The notes: generated by a model not told the origin, from the sequence alone. Shown: positions 49,161-58,692, numbered from the stretch's first letter. The stretch is DNA of 64,000 nucleotides from Acidobacteriota bacterium (GCA_947470805.1 CANIVU010000045.1:1-64000); one strand, 5' to 3'. A program made the numbers and translations.

Positions 49161-52100
49161 TCAGAACGTGAACTTCAATGCCGCCTGGATCAGGCGCGCA
49201 TTGACGGACGTGGACGTGATCTGGCCGTAGCCGGCGTTGTCGATGTTGTTGCCGGGGTTGCCAAAGTTCGCTTTGTTGAGGACGTTGAACATTTCGGTAC
49301 GGAACTGCGTGTTGAACCGTTCGCCGAACTTAAAGTCCTTGAAGATGGAGAAGTCTACCGTGGACTGCCCCGGACCGCGGAACATGCCTCGCCCGGAGTT
49401 GCCCCACGTGCCGCGCGGAGCGCGGAAGAAGGCGTTCGGGTTGATGTAGTTGCGCAGCTTCGATTTCAGGTCGCCGTCGGAGACCAGATTTACCCCGGCG
49501 TTGACGTTGGCAAAGAACGCCCCGGCCGGGTCCGTCGCAATGCCGCCCAACCCTTGGCCCGAGTCACGATTGAAAACTGTGATCGGCGTGCCCGTCTGCA
49601 TCACCAGGAAGCCGTTCAACGACCAGTTGTTCAACAGAAACTTACCCGCCCCGCCACTGAACATGTTCGGTAGATCCTGGTTGAACACCAGCGTGAATCG
49701 ATGCGTCCGGTCGAAGTTGGCCGGTCCCTTGGCCCGGCTGAAATCGTTCCAGGGCGTCGGGAACAGGCTCGTAAAGAAGCGCGCGCTATCGTCGCCGTTG
49801 CCCAGCGTTTTGCCCCACGTATAGGCGCCTTGCAATGTCGTGTACTTGCTGCGCTTCTTCACCGTGGTCTGGAACGAGTGATACGTGGAGGCGCCGTTCT
49901 GCGCCGTCACCAGCAGCGTGCCGAATCCAGGATAGAGCCGCGTCGTCGTGCCATTCGCCAGCGGGATGAGTGGGTTGAAGTTCCGCCGCGCCATCAGGTT
50001 CGTACCCTTCGTCCCCACATACGCCGATTCAATCAGCACGTTTCCCCGAAGCTGTTTCTGCAGGCTGAAATTGTACTGCCAGGCGTTGTCCATCTTCGTC
50101 GTCCGCTCTGTGCCCCAGATCTGGAATTGATCCGTGGTTCGCGTCGGGAACGGGATTCGGCTCGCGTCGTAACCGGGGTCAAGGTAGGTCCAGTTGTCCG
50201 GCGCGTTCAGCCGGCACGGCGTCCCGGGAGCCGAACAATCTGCTTCCACCTGCGTGGACGTCGGCGGATTGTTGAACGCCTGCTGCGCGATCTGGCCCGT
50301 CCGTGTGTCGTAGTACAGTCCGGCGCCGACTCGCATCACAAACGTATCTGTCACCCGGTAGGCGATACCGACCCGCGGTGCAATGTTGTTGCCGTCATTA
50401 TTCACGGTCGCCTTCGGAACTCCGTTCACGCCGCCCTGCACGATGCCAGAACCCTCCAGCGTCCCTACGCCCTTATAGTTTTCCGGCCACCAGTTCACCA
50501 TACCAAGATTGTAGGCAGCTGGCTGGAAGTGATACTCGTACCGCGCGCCCCAGTTAATGGTCAGCTTCTGGTTCACCTTCCAGTCGTCGTTCACGAACCC
50601 CGACATCAGGTTGTCCCGCATTTTCAGCTCGCCGCCCCCGCCAGGCGCGCTGAACTGCTTCAATCGCGCGTGGCTCAGCAGGAAGTCGGCATACTCGTCG
50701 CCCGAGGCCTGCCCGTTGTACTGCCAGAGTCCCCGGCTTACCTGGGCGTTCTTCGGGTTGTAATCGGCAACCTGGCTTTCCACCCCGTACTTGATATTGT
50801 GCTTCCCACGGATCCACGTCATCGTGGCCCCGCCCGTGTAGCGTTTGATGAAGTCCGACCAGTTGGCCTGATTACCAAACTGGACGTAGTTGATGATGTT
50901 GATCCGCGGCATGCCGTCGAGGTTTGTCACCCCCAGCGGTTTCAGGCCCACGCTCGCCGGCGCATCGGCGTTCTGCATCTGCAGGAACTGCGAGGAATCA
51001 TCGAATCCAAACCGCGCTTCCAGCACCTGCGTGCCGGAAAACAAATGCGTATATGTAACGTTGCCCGAATCCTTCTGCCGGTTGGCGATATTGCCGAACC
51101 CCGGCAATCCCTGGCCATACGGAGTCAAGTCGCCCTGCTTGGATTTGAACCAGCGGCCCGAAATCGTGTCTTTGTCCGAGAATCGATGGTCGAACTTCAC
51201 CGTCCACATATCGATATCGGTGGCAATCGAACGGGCCGCGAAGAAGTTGTTGGCGCCCGAGGAGAAGTTCGGCGACGGGATGAACTTGTCCTGAATGGCC
51301 TTGGAGATCGGGTTGATCCGCGACGCCGGAATCAGGTTCCCGGCGAACGGCTGCCCGGTCACCGGATCGTTAATCACTCGGCGCCCGGTGAAATCTCCGG
51401 CACGCATCCCGACGGTGGGGACAATGCGTTGGATCGCGGCGTTGCTCGAGTTGGCGTTCCGCTGCCGCGAACTCTCCCAGCCGAAGAAGAAGAACGTGCG
51501 GTCCTTGCCGTTGTATACCTTGGGGATTCCCATCGGCCCGCCGATATTGGCCCCGTACTGGTTCTGGTTGTTCTGGCCCCGAACGGGGTTGAAGAACGGC
51601 CGCGCGTTGAGCTTCGTGTTGCGCAGGAAGTCGTACGCCGCCCCGTGGAACTGGTTGGTGCCCGAGCGCGTCGTCACGTTGATCGTCGAACCCAGATTCC
51701 GGCCATACTCCGCGGAGAATAGCGAAGTCATCACCTTGAATTCGCCGAGAAACTCGATGGAAGGCGTTCCGTCCCCATCCGGAGCGTTGTTAAGCGGGTT
51801 CGTCGTCGGCACGCCGTCGACCAGAAGATTATTGGATCCCCGCCGCGCGCCGTTCACCGAAACCGAATCGCTTCCCGTCCCAGGGTTGTCAGCGTTAAAT
51901 ACGGAGCCGACCACCCCCGCCGAAGTGCCGAGGATCTGGGTGAAGTTGCGTGTCGCCAGCGGAATCGATTGAATCGTTCGCTGCTCCACCACTTGGCCAA
52001 TTGTCGCTTTTTCACTTTGGATAAGCGGGGTTTCCGCCGTCACGTTAATCGTGTCGCTTAACTGACCGACGGTTAGCATGATGTCGATACGAGGCCGTTC

Positions 52101-52388
52101 GGACGTGTTCACGACGACCATCTGCTGGACCCGTTGGAATCCCTTGCTTTCCACCAGGATTCGGTACGAGCCAGCGCGCAGGAGCGGAAATTGATAGGCA
52201 CCGTTCGCATCCGTAACGGCGCGAAACTCGGCGGCCGTCTCCTGGTTGCTGGCGGTGACGGAAGCGCCGACAATGACGGCTCCCGTAGGGTCTTTGACGA
52301 TTCCAGTAATACTGCCGGTAGTTTCTTGAGCGGAGAGAATTCCCACGCTCAGAATAGCCCAGAGAAAACAGCGAGAGACGGAAATCAT
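49161..52388 (-). CDS. Oar-like TonB-dependent receptor with carboxypeptidase-regulatory domain
   Basis: 1075 residues. Signal peptide (MISVSRCFLWAILSVGILSAQ), a carboxypeptidase-regulatory-like domain at about 25-105 (GSITGIVKDPTGAVIVGASV), a plug domain (about 120-240, GARRGSNNLLVDGVPTTNP) and an outer-membrane beta-barrel ending in ALKFTF, with the terminal Phe required for insertion. The type imports large substrates such as glycans or peptides using TonB energy. ATG 52388 marks the signal peptide. An upstream ATG 52463 would add a non-native leader. First gene of the TonB-receptor/FG-GAP/TPR operon. Confidence 0.92.
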   Translation of the reverse strand: MISVSRCFLWAILSVGILSAQETTGSITGIVKDPTGAVIVGASVTASNQETAAEFRAVTDANGAYQFPLLRAGSYRILVESKGFQRVQQMVVVNTSERPRIDIMLTVGQLSDTINVTAETPLIQSEKATIGQVVEQRTIQSIPLATRNFTQILGTSAGVVGSVFNADNPGTGSDSVSVNGARRGSNNLLVDGVPTTNPLNNAPDGDGTPSIEFLGEFKVMTSLFSAEYGRNLGSTINVTTRSGTNQFHGAAYDFLRNTKLNARPFFNPVRGQNNQNQYGANIGGPMGIPKVYNGKDRTFFFFGWESSRQRNANSSNAAIQRIVPTVGMRAGDFTGRRVINDPVTGQPFAGNLIPASRINPISKAIQDKFIPSPNFSSGANNFFAARSIATDIDMWTVKFDHRFSDKDTISGRWFKSKQGDLTPYGQGLPGFGNIANRQKDSGNVTYTHLFSGTQVLEARFGFDDSSQFLQMQNADAPASVGLKPLGVTNLDGMPRINIINYVQFGNQANWSDFIKRYTGGATMTWIRGKHNIKYGVESQVADYNPKNAQVSRGLWQYNGQASGDEYADFLLSHARLKQFSAPGGGGELKMRDNLMSGFVNDDWKVNQKLTINWGARYEYHFQPAAYNLGMVNWWPENYKGVGTLEGSGIVQGGVNGVPKATVNNDGNNIAPRVGIAYRVTDTFVMRVGAGLYYDTRTGQIAQQAFNNPPTSTQVEADCSAPGTPCRLNAPDNWTYLDPGYDASRIPFPTRTTDQFQIWGTERTTKMDNAWQYNFSLQKQLRGNVLIESAYVGTKGTNLMARRNFNPLIPLANGTTTRLYPGFGTLLVTAQNGASTYHSFQTTVKKRSKYTTLQGAYTWGKTLGNGDDSARFFTSLFPTPWNDFSRAKGPANFDRTHRFTLVFNQDLPNMFSGGAGKFLLNNWSLNGFLVMQTGTPITVFNRDSGQGLGGIATDPAGAFFANVNAGVNLVSDGDLKSKLRNYINPNAFFRAPRGTWGNSGRGMFRGPGQSTVDFSIFKDFKFGERFNTQFRTEMFNVLNKANFGNPGNNIDNAGYGQITSTSVNARLIQAALKFTF

Positions 52389-52639
52389 GCCATCAATAAT
52401 AGCCCATAGGTTGTGTTCCCGAAATGAATATTCCGTGACGTCGAATGGAGGTTCGTAAAACATTCATCCCCCATCGAAAGCGCAGTCGCTAGCCAGCCCA
52501 AATGTGTTTCTCACTTAGTTCCAATTAAAGACAAGAAATCGAAAGTCGTTTCCCTGTCCCGCCCTGTCATTTCCAGCAAAACAGGGGCCCGGCGGGCCTG
52601 ATCTGTTTTCAACACCAGCAAGGACGGATCGCCATGCCC
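52389..52639. other. Intergenic region, promoter of the TonB-receptor operon
   Basis: No gene is visible. It is AT-richer near 52390-52440 and 52500-52560, consistent with the minus-strand promoter of the receptor operon. Confidence 0.4.
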
Positions 52640-53232
52640 GGAAATCCCGAAAAGCACGCCAATGCCGCCCGCGCTTCTCTACCGACGGCGATCCATCGTC
52701 TAACTCCGAGTCGAAAAGCCGGTCGCTGGCTCCCTGCGTTCCGATAACATCGACCCCGGCGGATGGGGCACGCAGATCATCTCCCCGCCCGCAGTGAAGA
52801 CCACGCCGTCGTCTTCGCCGTCCGCTCGCGCGCCAGCGCCAATCTCTGGCGTCTCCGCTTTACCCCGGACTGGCAACGCATCAAGCCGCCCGAGAGCTTA
52901 ACCCCGAGCACTTAAACCCGAGCGCTTAAACCCGAGCGCTTAAAGATGGTGATCGACCCTGTTCGCGACCCTTCCGCTTCCTCCGACGGCCGCATCGCCA
53001 CCACCGTCATAGCCCGCCGTATAAGATCGAATATGGCGCATTCCGCTGCATCTGGCGCCAGCGCTTCGACCCCGTTGCCGGAAAACTCATCGGTGCTCGC
53101 TCGGTCGTCGCCCGTGTCCACGGCGATGGTAAGCTCATCATCACCGAAGCGATGCCCGGCCGCGGCATCGCCCGCGACCGCATCGTCTATTCCGTTCTCG
53201 AGGAAACCTCCAACATCTGGCTAATGAAGTAA
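52640..53232 (+). pseudogene. Decayed copy of the CadC/PD40 regulator 3' end
   Basis: Shares SLRSDNI-GGW, then DHAVVFAVRSRASANLWRLRF, DPSASSDGRIATTV and the whole C-terminus FRCIWRQRFDPVAGK ... SNIWLMK with the gene at 44000-46192. At least two internal deletions, an expanded 14-bp repeat and frameshifts separate the pieces. It lies 6 bases from the convergent greB stop. Confidence 0.8.
52897..52944 (+). repeat. Tandem 14-bp repeat inside the CadC pseudogene
   Basis: Three units of CTTAAACCCGAGCG (first unit with two differences) and a partial fourth. The related intact gene has only one such segment. Since 14 is not a multiple of three, the expansion also shifts the frame. Confidence 0.85.
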
Positions 53233-53238
53233 GCCCCC

Positions 53239-53835
53239 CTAACTCTCCGGCCCCCGCTTCTTCGCCTCCGCCCCCGCCGGCTCCCGGAACGGCTCCACCT
53301 CAATCCGCTCATAGCAAATCTCGATAACTTCCAAACTCGACGTCCCCCCCGGCGCCTGCAGCACCACCGTGTCCCCCTCCGCCGCCTTCATCAACGCCCG
53401 CCCCAACGGTGACGTCCAGCTCACATGCCGCCGCACCAGGTCCACCTCGTCCGCCCCCACAATGCAAACCACGTGCTCCGCGCCCGCCGCATCCGCATAC
53501 CGCACCGTCGCCCCGAAATACACCCGCTCCGCCGCCTCCCCCCGCCGCGGCGCCTCCGGATCCACCACCTTCGCCGCCTCAATCCGCTTCATCAAAAACC
53601 GCAGCCGCGAATCAATCTGCCGCAACCGCCGCTTGCCATATTGATAATCCGCGTTCTCACTCCGGTCGCCATTACTCGCCGCCCACGTCACCACCTCCGT
53701 CACCGCCGGCCTCTCCCGCGTCAGCAGAAACCGGCTCTCGTCCTTCAGCCGCTGCAACCCGCCCGGCGTAATGTAGTTCGGCCCCGCCATCCCCGGCGCG
53801 TCCGGCCGCGGCCGTCGTGTAAACCCCTTTTGCAT
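53239..53835 (-). CDS. greB: Transcript cleavage factor GreB-like
   Basis: 198 residues. It opens with MQKGFTRRPRPD and NYITPGGLQRLKDE, followed by the antiparallel coiled coil that enters the polymerase secondary channel. Its acidic tip is AASNGDRSENADYQYGK, with the conserved Asp and Glu. The C-terminal FKBP-like domain ends VSWTSPLGRALMKAAEGDTV. It stimulates RNA cleavage in stalled complexes. ATG 53835 gives the family start. An upstream in-frame ATG adds 11 unlike residues. Only a short scrap of greB remains in the left duplication copy. Confidence 0.9.
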   Translation of the reverse strand: MQKGFTRRPRPDAPGMAGPNYITPGGLQRLKDESRFLLTRERPAVTEVVTWAASNGDRSENADYQYGKRRLRQIDSRLRFLMKRIEAAKVVDPEAPRRGEAAERVYFGATVRYADAAGAEHVVCIVGADEVDLVRRHVSWTSPLGRALMKAAEGDTVVLQAPGGTSSLEVIEICYERIEVEPFREPAGAEAKKRGPES

Positions 53836-53891
53836 CCCATTCCGTAGTCTATGGGATTCGCCCGCCACATGGAACGGCGTGCGCCGGAAGC

Positions 53892-54395
53892 TGGTCCCGA
53901 CTGGCCCGCCGCGTGCTCACCAATAGGCAGCGAGCGTTAGCTCGCGATACAAATTGGAGCGTCCTACATGAATATGATTCTGATCGTTTTGTTGCTTCTG
54001 TTGGTCTTCGGCGGGGGCGGCGGTTACTACTATGGGGGGCCGGCGGTGGGAGGTGGCATCGGCGGTCTTTTGCTCGTAGTTCTTGTCATTTGGCTGCTGA
54101 TGGGTCGGAGAGGATAAGACAGACCCGCAGCGGTGTCCGATCCGCGTTCACACTTCCCTGGACATCGCTTCAGGGATTCCGCGCCCCGGGAACGGGGTCT
54201 CAGCGATGCCTGGCCCCATTCCCCCATCTCACCCTCGGCGTCTCGCCTGCAAGTCATGTGACCGCCGGGCGTCACCGGTCACCCAACACACCACCCTCTG
54301 CTCGCCGTCCGGCACCGCGGAACTCGCTCCACGAAGCGGCAGCAGACCGTACTGCCTGTACCCGCTAGCTCGTGATGGCGCTTGCGGGCGGCCAG
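53892..54395. repeat. Right copy of the ~500-bp segmental duplication
   Basis: Partner of 46234-46745. It retains the intact DUF3309-like gene, has the GTGACCGCCGGGCGTCACCGG string in the tail, and ends with about 12 codons of the TPR gene on the minus strand (ARKRHHEL), after which unrelated sequence begins. Confidence 0.8.
53968..54117 (+). CDS. DUF3309-like small membrane protein
   Basis: 49 residues: a hydrophobic helix (MILIVLLLLLVF), a glycine/tyrosine-rich turn (GGGGGYYYGG), a second hydrophobic helix (GGLLLVVLVIWLLM) and a basic end (GRRG). Family members are short inner-membrane proteins of unknown function. Its upstream region (CAAATTGGAGCGTCCTAC) holds a GGAG site. The gene is intact here and broken in the left duplication copy. 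Confidence 0.65.
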   Translation: MNMILIVLLLLLVFGGGGGYYYGGPAVGGGIGGLLLVVLVIWLLMGRRG

Positions 54396-55616
54396 AACCT
54401 TCGTCCACACCACCCCGAACACCGATCTGACATTTGCCGCCACCGCCACCGCCAACGGCCTCACCGTCGCCGTCGGCCACACCCAAGCGGTCTTCCCCGG
54501 CCAGACCCAGTCCGGCAGGGCCGATGTGTTCATCAAGCAGTTCCTCCCGCCCAACAACGCGCCAACCTTCACCGCCACCCTCTCCGCGTCCTCCGGAACC
54601 GTCCTCAAAACCGGCCCGCCGCATGGTCCTGGTCCGCCCCCGCCGTCGAAGGCCCTTCGGCCCAAGCGGTCACCATCACCGCCAACGACGGCTGCGGCGG
54701 CATCACAACGGTGACCTTCCAAGGTCGCCATCGCCAATCTCCCGCCCGTGCTACGATCCGCCACTGGCCCATCCGCGCCCGCAGCCAAAAGAGCCTCCGT
54801 CACCATCGCGGCCCCGTCGCCGACCCCGGCGTTCCGGACCCCATCACCTGCCCTTTCCAGTGGGTCGATGGCACCCCCGATACAGTCAAGCCAGCCGCCA
54901 CCGGAGCCTGTTCCGCGGCCCACACCTACGCCGCCGGCGGCGTCTTCGTAGTCACCATCACCGCCAGCGACGACGACGGCGCCTCGGTATTCAGAACCTT
55001 CGCCTCCTTCGTAGTCACCGACCCCAACGCCGGCCTCCTAACGGGCGGCGGCTGGACCCAGGACCCCTCCGGCCGCGCCAACTTCTCCTTCGAGATCAAA
55101 AGCGATGACGACGATAGCGAACTGAACTTCCAATCCCGCAATCTCCGCTTCCGCAGTACGGCGCACCAGTGGCTAGTCATCGCCGGCGCCCGCCCGAAGG
55201 CCAAAGGAGCGGGCAAGTGCAACGGCGCCTCCGGCTACATATACCTGCTCTCGGTAGTGGACGGCAAGATCACCGGCGGCGGCGTGGTCGACGAGTTCCG
55301 GATCAAGATCTGGAAGAACGCAACCGCCACCACGCCCCGGGCGCTTATCTACGACAGCGTCCCCACCGCCCCCGACACCTTCGACGCCGCCTACCCCCAA
55401 CCTCTCGGTGGCGGCAACATCACCATCCACCCCAAGGAGTCCAAAGAGAAGAAGGACTGCCAGCGGGTCGAAATGTGGGTCCGGCTCCGGCCATCCGCGG
55501 CCGGACCCACTCAGCAAATCCGCACCGCTTGGCGCTCACCCGCAACCACTGTTCATCTTGATAGAAATCGCCAATGGAACCGCGCCATCGGCTACGTCAC
55601 TCGGGCGGACTACTGA
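54396..55616 (+). pseudogene. Frameshifted secreted protein with SBBP and PKD-type domains
   Basis: The 5' end is missing. Coding character moves through all three frames: an SBBP-like repeat (GLTVAVGHTQAVFPGQTQSG) in the first, a PKD-like stretch (AVTITANDGCGGITTVTF) in the second, a short part near 54750 in the third, then a long final part in one frame (AHTYAAGGVFVVTITASDDD, TGGGWTQDPSGRANFSFEIK, SGYIYLLSVVDGKITGGGVV). At least three frameshifts make it a dead gene. The terminal part resembles the post-PKD domain of large secreted proteins. Confidence 0.6.
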
Positions 55617-55810
55617 AAGCACACGCGGAAACAGCGCGGTAGGCCGAGGGGAGAACGGCAAGCGCACGTTCCTATTGGCACAGGAGGGAGAGATCACTGG
55701 AGCGGACCCAGCAATACGGAAGGTTGGCCGTTTTTGGCAGGCAGATTTTGGCAGTCAATTTGTGGGCAGGCAACTTGCTTCGCTGCCCGTTTTCACTTAG
55801 CCATGAGGCC

Positions 55811-56077
55811 ATGGAAGTACATTTCGCACCCGATGTGGAATCACGGCTGCGGCAGGTGGCACAGGCAAATGGCAAGGATGCGGAGCAACTGGTCAAAGAC
55901 ACGGTCGCGCGCATGCTGGAACGCCATGCCCACTTTATCGCCGGAGTGAACAAAGGCATTGCGCAAGCCGATCGGGGCGAGTTGCTCGACCACGATGATG
56001 TGGTGAGCCGCATCACACGGCTCCAGGAGCCGTGTGACTCATCCGGTGGACAGCCGAAGCCGCCAGCGAATACATAA
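55811..56077 (+). CDS. ParD-like antitoxin of a type II pair
   Basis: 88 residues. A short N-terminal strand (MEVHFAPDVESRLRQVAQ), a helical part (AEQLVKDTVARMLERHAHF) and the GIAQADRGELLDHDDVVSRI segment are typical of ParD/RelB-type antitoxins next to ParE. The reading runs 46 bases into the toxin gene with an odd tail (CDSSGGQPKPPANT). The partner toxin appears dead. ATG 55811 is preceded by GAGGCC, a weak ribosome site. Confidence 0.7.
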   Translation: MEVHFAPDVESRLRQVAQANGKDAEQLVKDTVARMLERHAHFIAGVNKGIAQADRGELLDHDDVVSRITRLQEPCDSSGGQPKPPANT

Positions 56078-56286
56078 CGCAGGACAATCCGGCCGCGGGC
56101 CGGACTGTGGCGCAAACGATCATCGGCCGCATCGCCGGGTTGGCGAACGTTCCTGGAGTGGGCCGACCGGGCGAAGTCAATGGCACACGTGAGCTCGTGA
56201 TTCCACCCTACGTAATTATGTATCGTTACACCGGCGAGATCGTGGAGGTCGTCTATATCTGACACGGCGCGCAGGATTGGCGCTGA
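56032..56286 (+). pseudogene. ParE/RelE-like toxin with two in-frame TGA codons
   Basis: From GTG 56032 (behind CCAGGAG) the frame reads M-stop-LIRWTAEAASEYITQ ... RELVIPPYVIMYRYTGEI-VEVVYI-stop-HGAQDWR. It is a complete ParE-like protein of 84 codons apart from TGA at codon 2 (56035-56037) and TGA at 56260-56262. The second is where family members often have Trp before HG. Both could arise from one-base changes. The toxin is probably silenced, with the antitoxin left behind. Confidence 0.7.
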
Positions 56287-56520
56287 GCGGGATCAGCCAC
56301 TCCGCCGAAGAGTTGACCGCCCGAGCCACCCGAGAAAACACAGATCGATGGGGAAGTACTGTGAGTGGGGTGTTCTCCGATGGCGCAAGCGCGCGAGTTC
56401 GCGGTCGAATCGCCGGCATAACGAGCCCGTCTTTTCGAGTCGCTCAATGAAAAGTCTGCCCCCGCTCGAAACCACTCTGCCGAACGGCGTCTTTGTCGGC
56501 CTACACTACAGGGATCCGTG

Positions 56521-56823
56521 ATGAGCGATTTGGACCGGTTGCTAGACCCGCTGACAGAGATCCTGGCGCCAGAATCGGCGACGGCTTTCCTTGCGCTGCG
56601 CCCGGATCCAGACGTAGAGGCGCGTGTGGCCGAGTTGCGCCGGAAGGCGAACGACGGCTGGAAACTCGCTAAGTTCGCCTTCATTCCATCAATCGAATGG
56701 AGCGCATTGCCCCGCCACACCTGCTTTCGCGAAGATTCCGGCGGTCTGGAGTTGCCGGAACTGGCGATCTCGAGAATCAATGCCGGCTCGTACCCCGTTT
56801 GCCCCTCCCCATCTGGTCAGTGA
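56521..56823 (+). CDS. Small protein with an HNH-linked-type N-terminus
   Basis: 100 residues. The first ~45 (MSDLDRLLDPLTEILAPESA, then LRPDPDVEARVAELRRKAND) resemble a family of short proteins encoded in front of HNH endonucleases. After that the sequence no longer matches the family and no HNH gene follows, so the gene may be a truncation fused to other sequence. It ends 21 bases before the caspase-like gene and might share its transcript. Function unknown. Confidence 0.45.
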   Translation: MSDLDRLLDPLTEILAPESATAFLALRPDPDVEARVAELRRKANDGWKLAKFAFIPSIEWSALPRHTCFREDSGGLELPELAISRINAGSYPVCPSPSGQ

Positions 56824-56844
56824 TCAAATCTGGAGGATTGTGTT

Positions 56845-58692
56845 ATGTTGACCGGAGCCATTTGGGCTATACTTCGAATTCCCACGGGGGGGGGGGGACC
56901 TACAGTGCGGAGAGCCTGTATTGCCATAGGTGTAGACGAGGTCCTTGACGCAGCCAACTTGCCGCGTCTCTCAGCGGCAGCCAGTGGCGCGAGGACGTTC
57001 GCAAAATGGGCCAGTTCTCCGGAGCAGCAATTCGAATCCTTCTGTTTCACAGATGAAACCGGGCCCCTGAGTATCTCCGTGATCAAGGAAAAGATTCGCT
57101 CCATCACAAAAAGCGGCTCCTACAGCCAATTGGTTGTTTATTTTGCGGGTCATGGGATCCTCAAGAGTTGGGACACTGAGGTTTGGCTGCTGAGCGATGC
57201 CGCTACCGACCCCAACGAGGCGGTCAATCTCACGGGATCGGTCAGCTTGGCAAGACAGTCGGGAATTCCCCATGTGATTTTCATTTCCGACGCGTGCCGC
57301 TCACTGGCGTCGGATGTGCGGTTGGCCCAGATTACCGGGAGTCCAGTGTTTCCGATTCATCCCGTCACCTCGCAACGGCCTGAAATTGATACGTTCTATG
57401 CCACCCTGCCGGGCGATCCGTCCTATGAGGTTCCAGCGCCGCAATCGGCGGCAGACTACCGCGGGATCTTTACGGAGTGCCTCTTGTACGGCCTTGAGGG
57501 CCCCGACCAGAGCGTCTGCGAAATGGTGGGCGAACAAGACCAACAGCGTTGGGTTGTCTCATCGCGCTCACTCAAACCGTGGCTGGAACGTGAGGTGCCA
57601 CAGCAGTTGCAAGGGGTCTCGATCGCGCTCAATCAGGTTCCTGAGCTTCGCGTGGAATCGCAACATCCCAAGTATCTCGCGATGTTGCCGGCCCCACCCC
57701 CTCGCCCTCCCCTCAGCTTCGGCAACCCATCTCCGCGTTCAGCCTCGTCAACTGAAAAAGCTCTGCGTGGTCTCGCCGGCCAACACGGACTCGCCGAGTT
57801 CTTTGCGCCCCAGGTGGAGATTCTCTCCGTGCCCCCGCCCGTTGCGGAGGAACGGGAAACCGCCTTCCGGGAAACCGCCTTCAATGATGACGTGCGCTTG
57901 CTGGCTTCTCTCCAGGGCCGTCAGTCGTTTGAAACGCAGACCGGCTTTACTGTGGTTGGTGCTCGAATCTCGATGGCGTTTCTCGAAGGCGTGCCCGATG
58001 GCTGTGACGTCTTTGAGGAGAACGGCGCCATGCACGTCCGGGTGCGCATCGCCGAGTCTCAGGGCTCCGTCATCATCGGATTTACCGATGGCCGGGGAAC
58101 CTGTCTGGCCGCCTTGCCGGGATACATCGGCACGGTGATGGTGGTCGATGGATCTGTCGTCAATGTCAGCTACACCCCGGCGCGAAACAGCCCTCGCTGG
58201 CACGACTATGAGCATCAGCGGGACGAAGTCGAAAAACGCCGTTCGTTTGTGGCCGTAGCCGCGCGAAGCGGGATTCTGAGGCTCACCAGAGATCGCGCCG
58301 CGTCGTTTGGTGATTATGTGCGGCAATTGAAAGTTCTCGACCCCACACTTGGTATCTACGCTGCCTATGCCTATAGCCAGGCTGGAATGATCGACGAAGT
58401 GGAGAGTGTTTTTGAATGGATGGCGCTCGATCATCAGGTGCCGGTGCCATTTGATATCGCGCTGCTGGCGAATCGCTTGACCGACCCACGTGGAGCCCGG
58501 ATTGCCGGAAGCACTCCCATGATGACGCAGGGGTGGGCGTTGCTCCACGAGGGTCTGTCGCTTGACCCACGCATACTGCAAACCAGCAACTACACGTTGC
58601 CCTCCCTGTGGACGACCCTCTCGGCGGAAGGCGTCGCGTTCCTGTGGCCCACATTGAGTCCGCTCGCGCAAAGGGAGATATCCGCACAATGA
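56845..58692 (+). CDS. Caspase-family (peptidase C14) protease
   Basis: 615 residues from ATG 56845 (GGAGG eight bases before), or 595 from GTG 56905. The caspase fold occupies about 22-270, with the catalytic His in VVYFAGHGIL and Cys in VIFISDACRS. A Pro-rich linker (about 275-310) leads to an unrecognised C-terminal region with a beta part (about 340-440) and a helical part (about 460-600) that may sense a trigger. Bacterial caspases act in programmed death and phage defence. A 12-G tract lies between the two possible starts. The hydrolase gene overlaps the stop by four bases. Confidence 0.82.
   Translation: MLTGAIWAILRIPTGGGGPTVRRACIAIGVDEVLDAANLPRLSAAASGARTFAKWASSPEQQFESFCFTDETGPLSISVIKEKIRSITKSGSYSQLVVYFAGHGILKSWDTEVWLLSDAATDPNEAVNLTGSVSLARQSGIPHVIFISDACRSLASDVRLAQITGSPVFPIHPVTSQRPEIDTFYATLPGDPSYEVPAPQSAADYRGIFTECLLYGLEGPDQSVCEMVGEQDQQRWVVSSRSLKPWLEREVPQQLQGVSIALNQVPELRVESQHPKYLAMLPAPPPRPPLSFGNPSPRSASSTEKALRGLAGQHGLAEFFAPQVEILSVPPPVAEERETAFRETAFNDDVRLLASLQGRQSFETQTGFTVVGARISMAFLEGVPDGCDVFEENGAMHVRVRIAESQGSVIIGFTDGRGTCLAALPGYIGTVMVVDGSVVNVSYTPARNSPRWHDYEHQRDEVEKRRSFVAVAARSGILRLTRDRAASFGDYVRQLKVLDPTLGIYAAYAYSQAGMIDEVESVFEWMALDHQVPVPFDIALLANRLTDPRGARIAGSTPMMTQGWALLHEGLSLDPRILQTSNYTLPSLWTTLSAEGVAFLWPTLSPLAQREISAQ
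56886..56897 (+). repeat. Homopolymer of 12 G near the 5' end of the caspase-like gene
   Basis: Twelve consecutive G residues encode the Gly run after residue 14 when translation starts at ATG 56845. With 11 or 13 G the frame from that ATG would reach a stop within about 25 codons. If GTG 56905 is used, the tract is instead the ribosome-binding region. Confidence 0.9.

Noticed and set aside
54254-54282. A further GACC-N6-GGTC operator in the right duplication copy
   Set aside because: The half-sites here are 13 bases apart (GACC ... GGTC), so the spacing differs from the kai and cupin pairs. The left copy also does not match.
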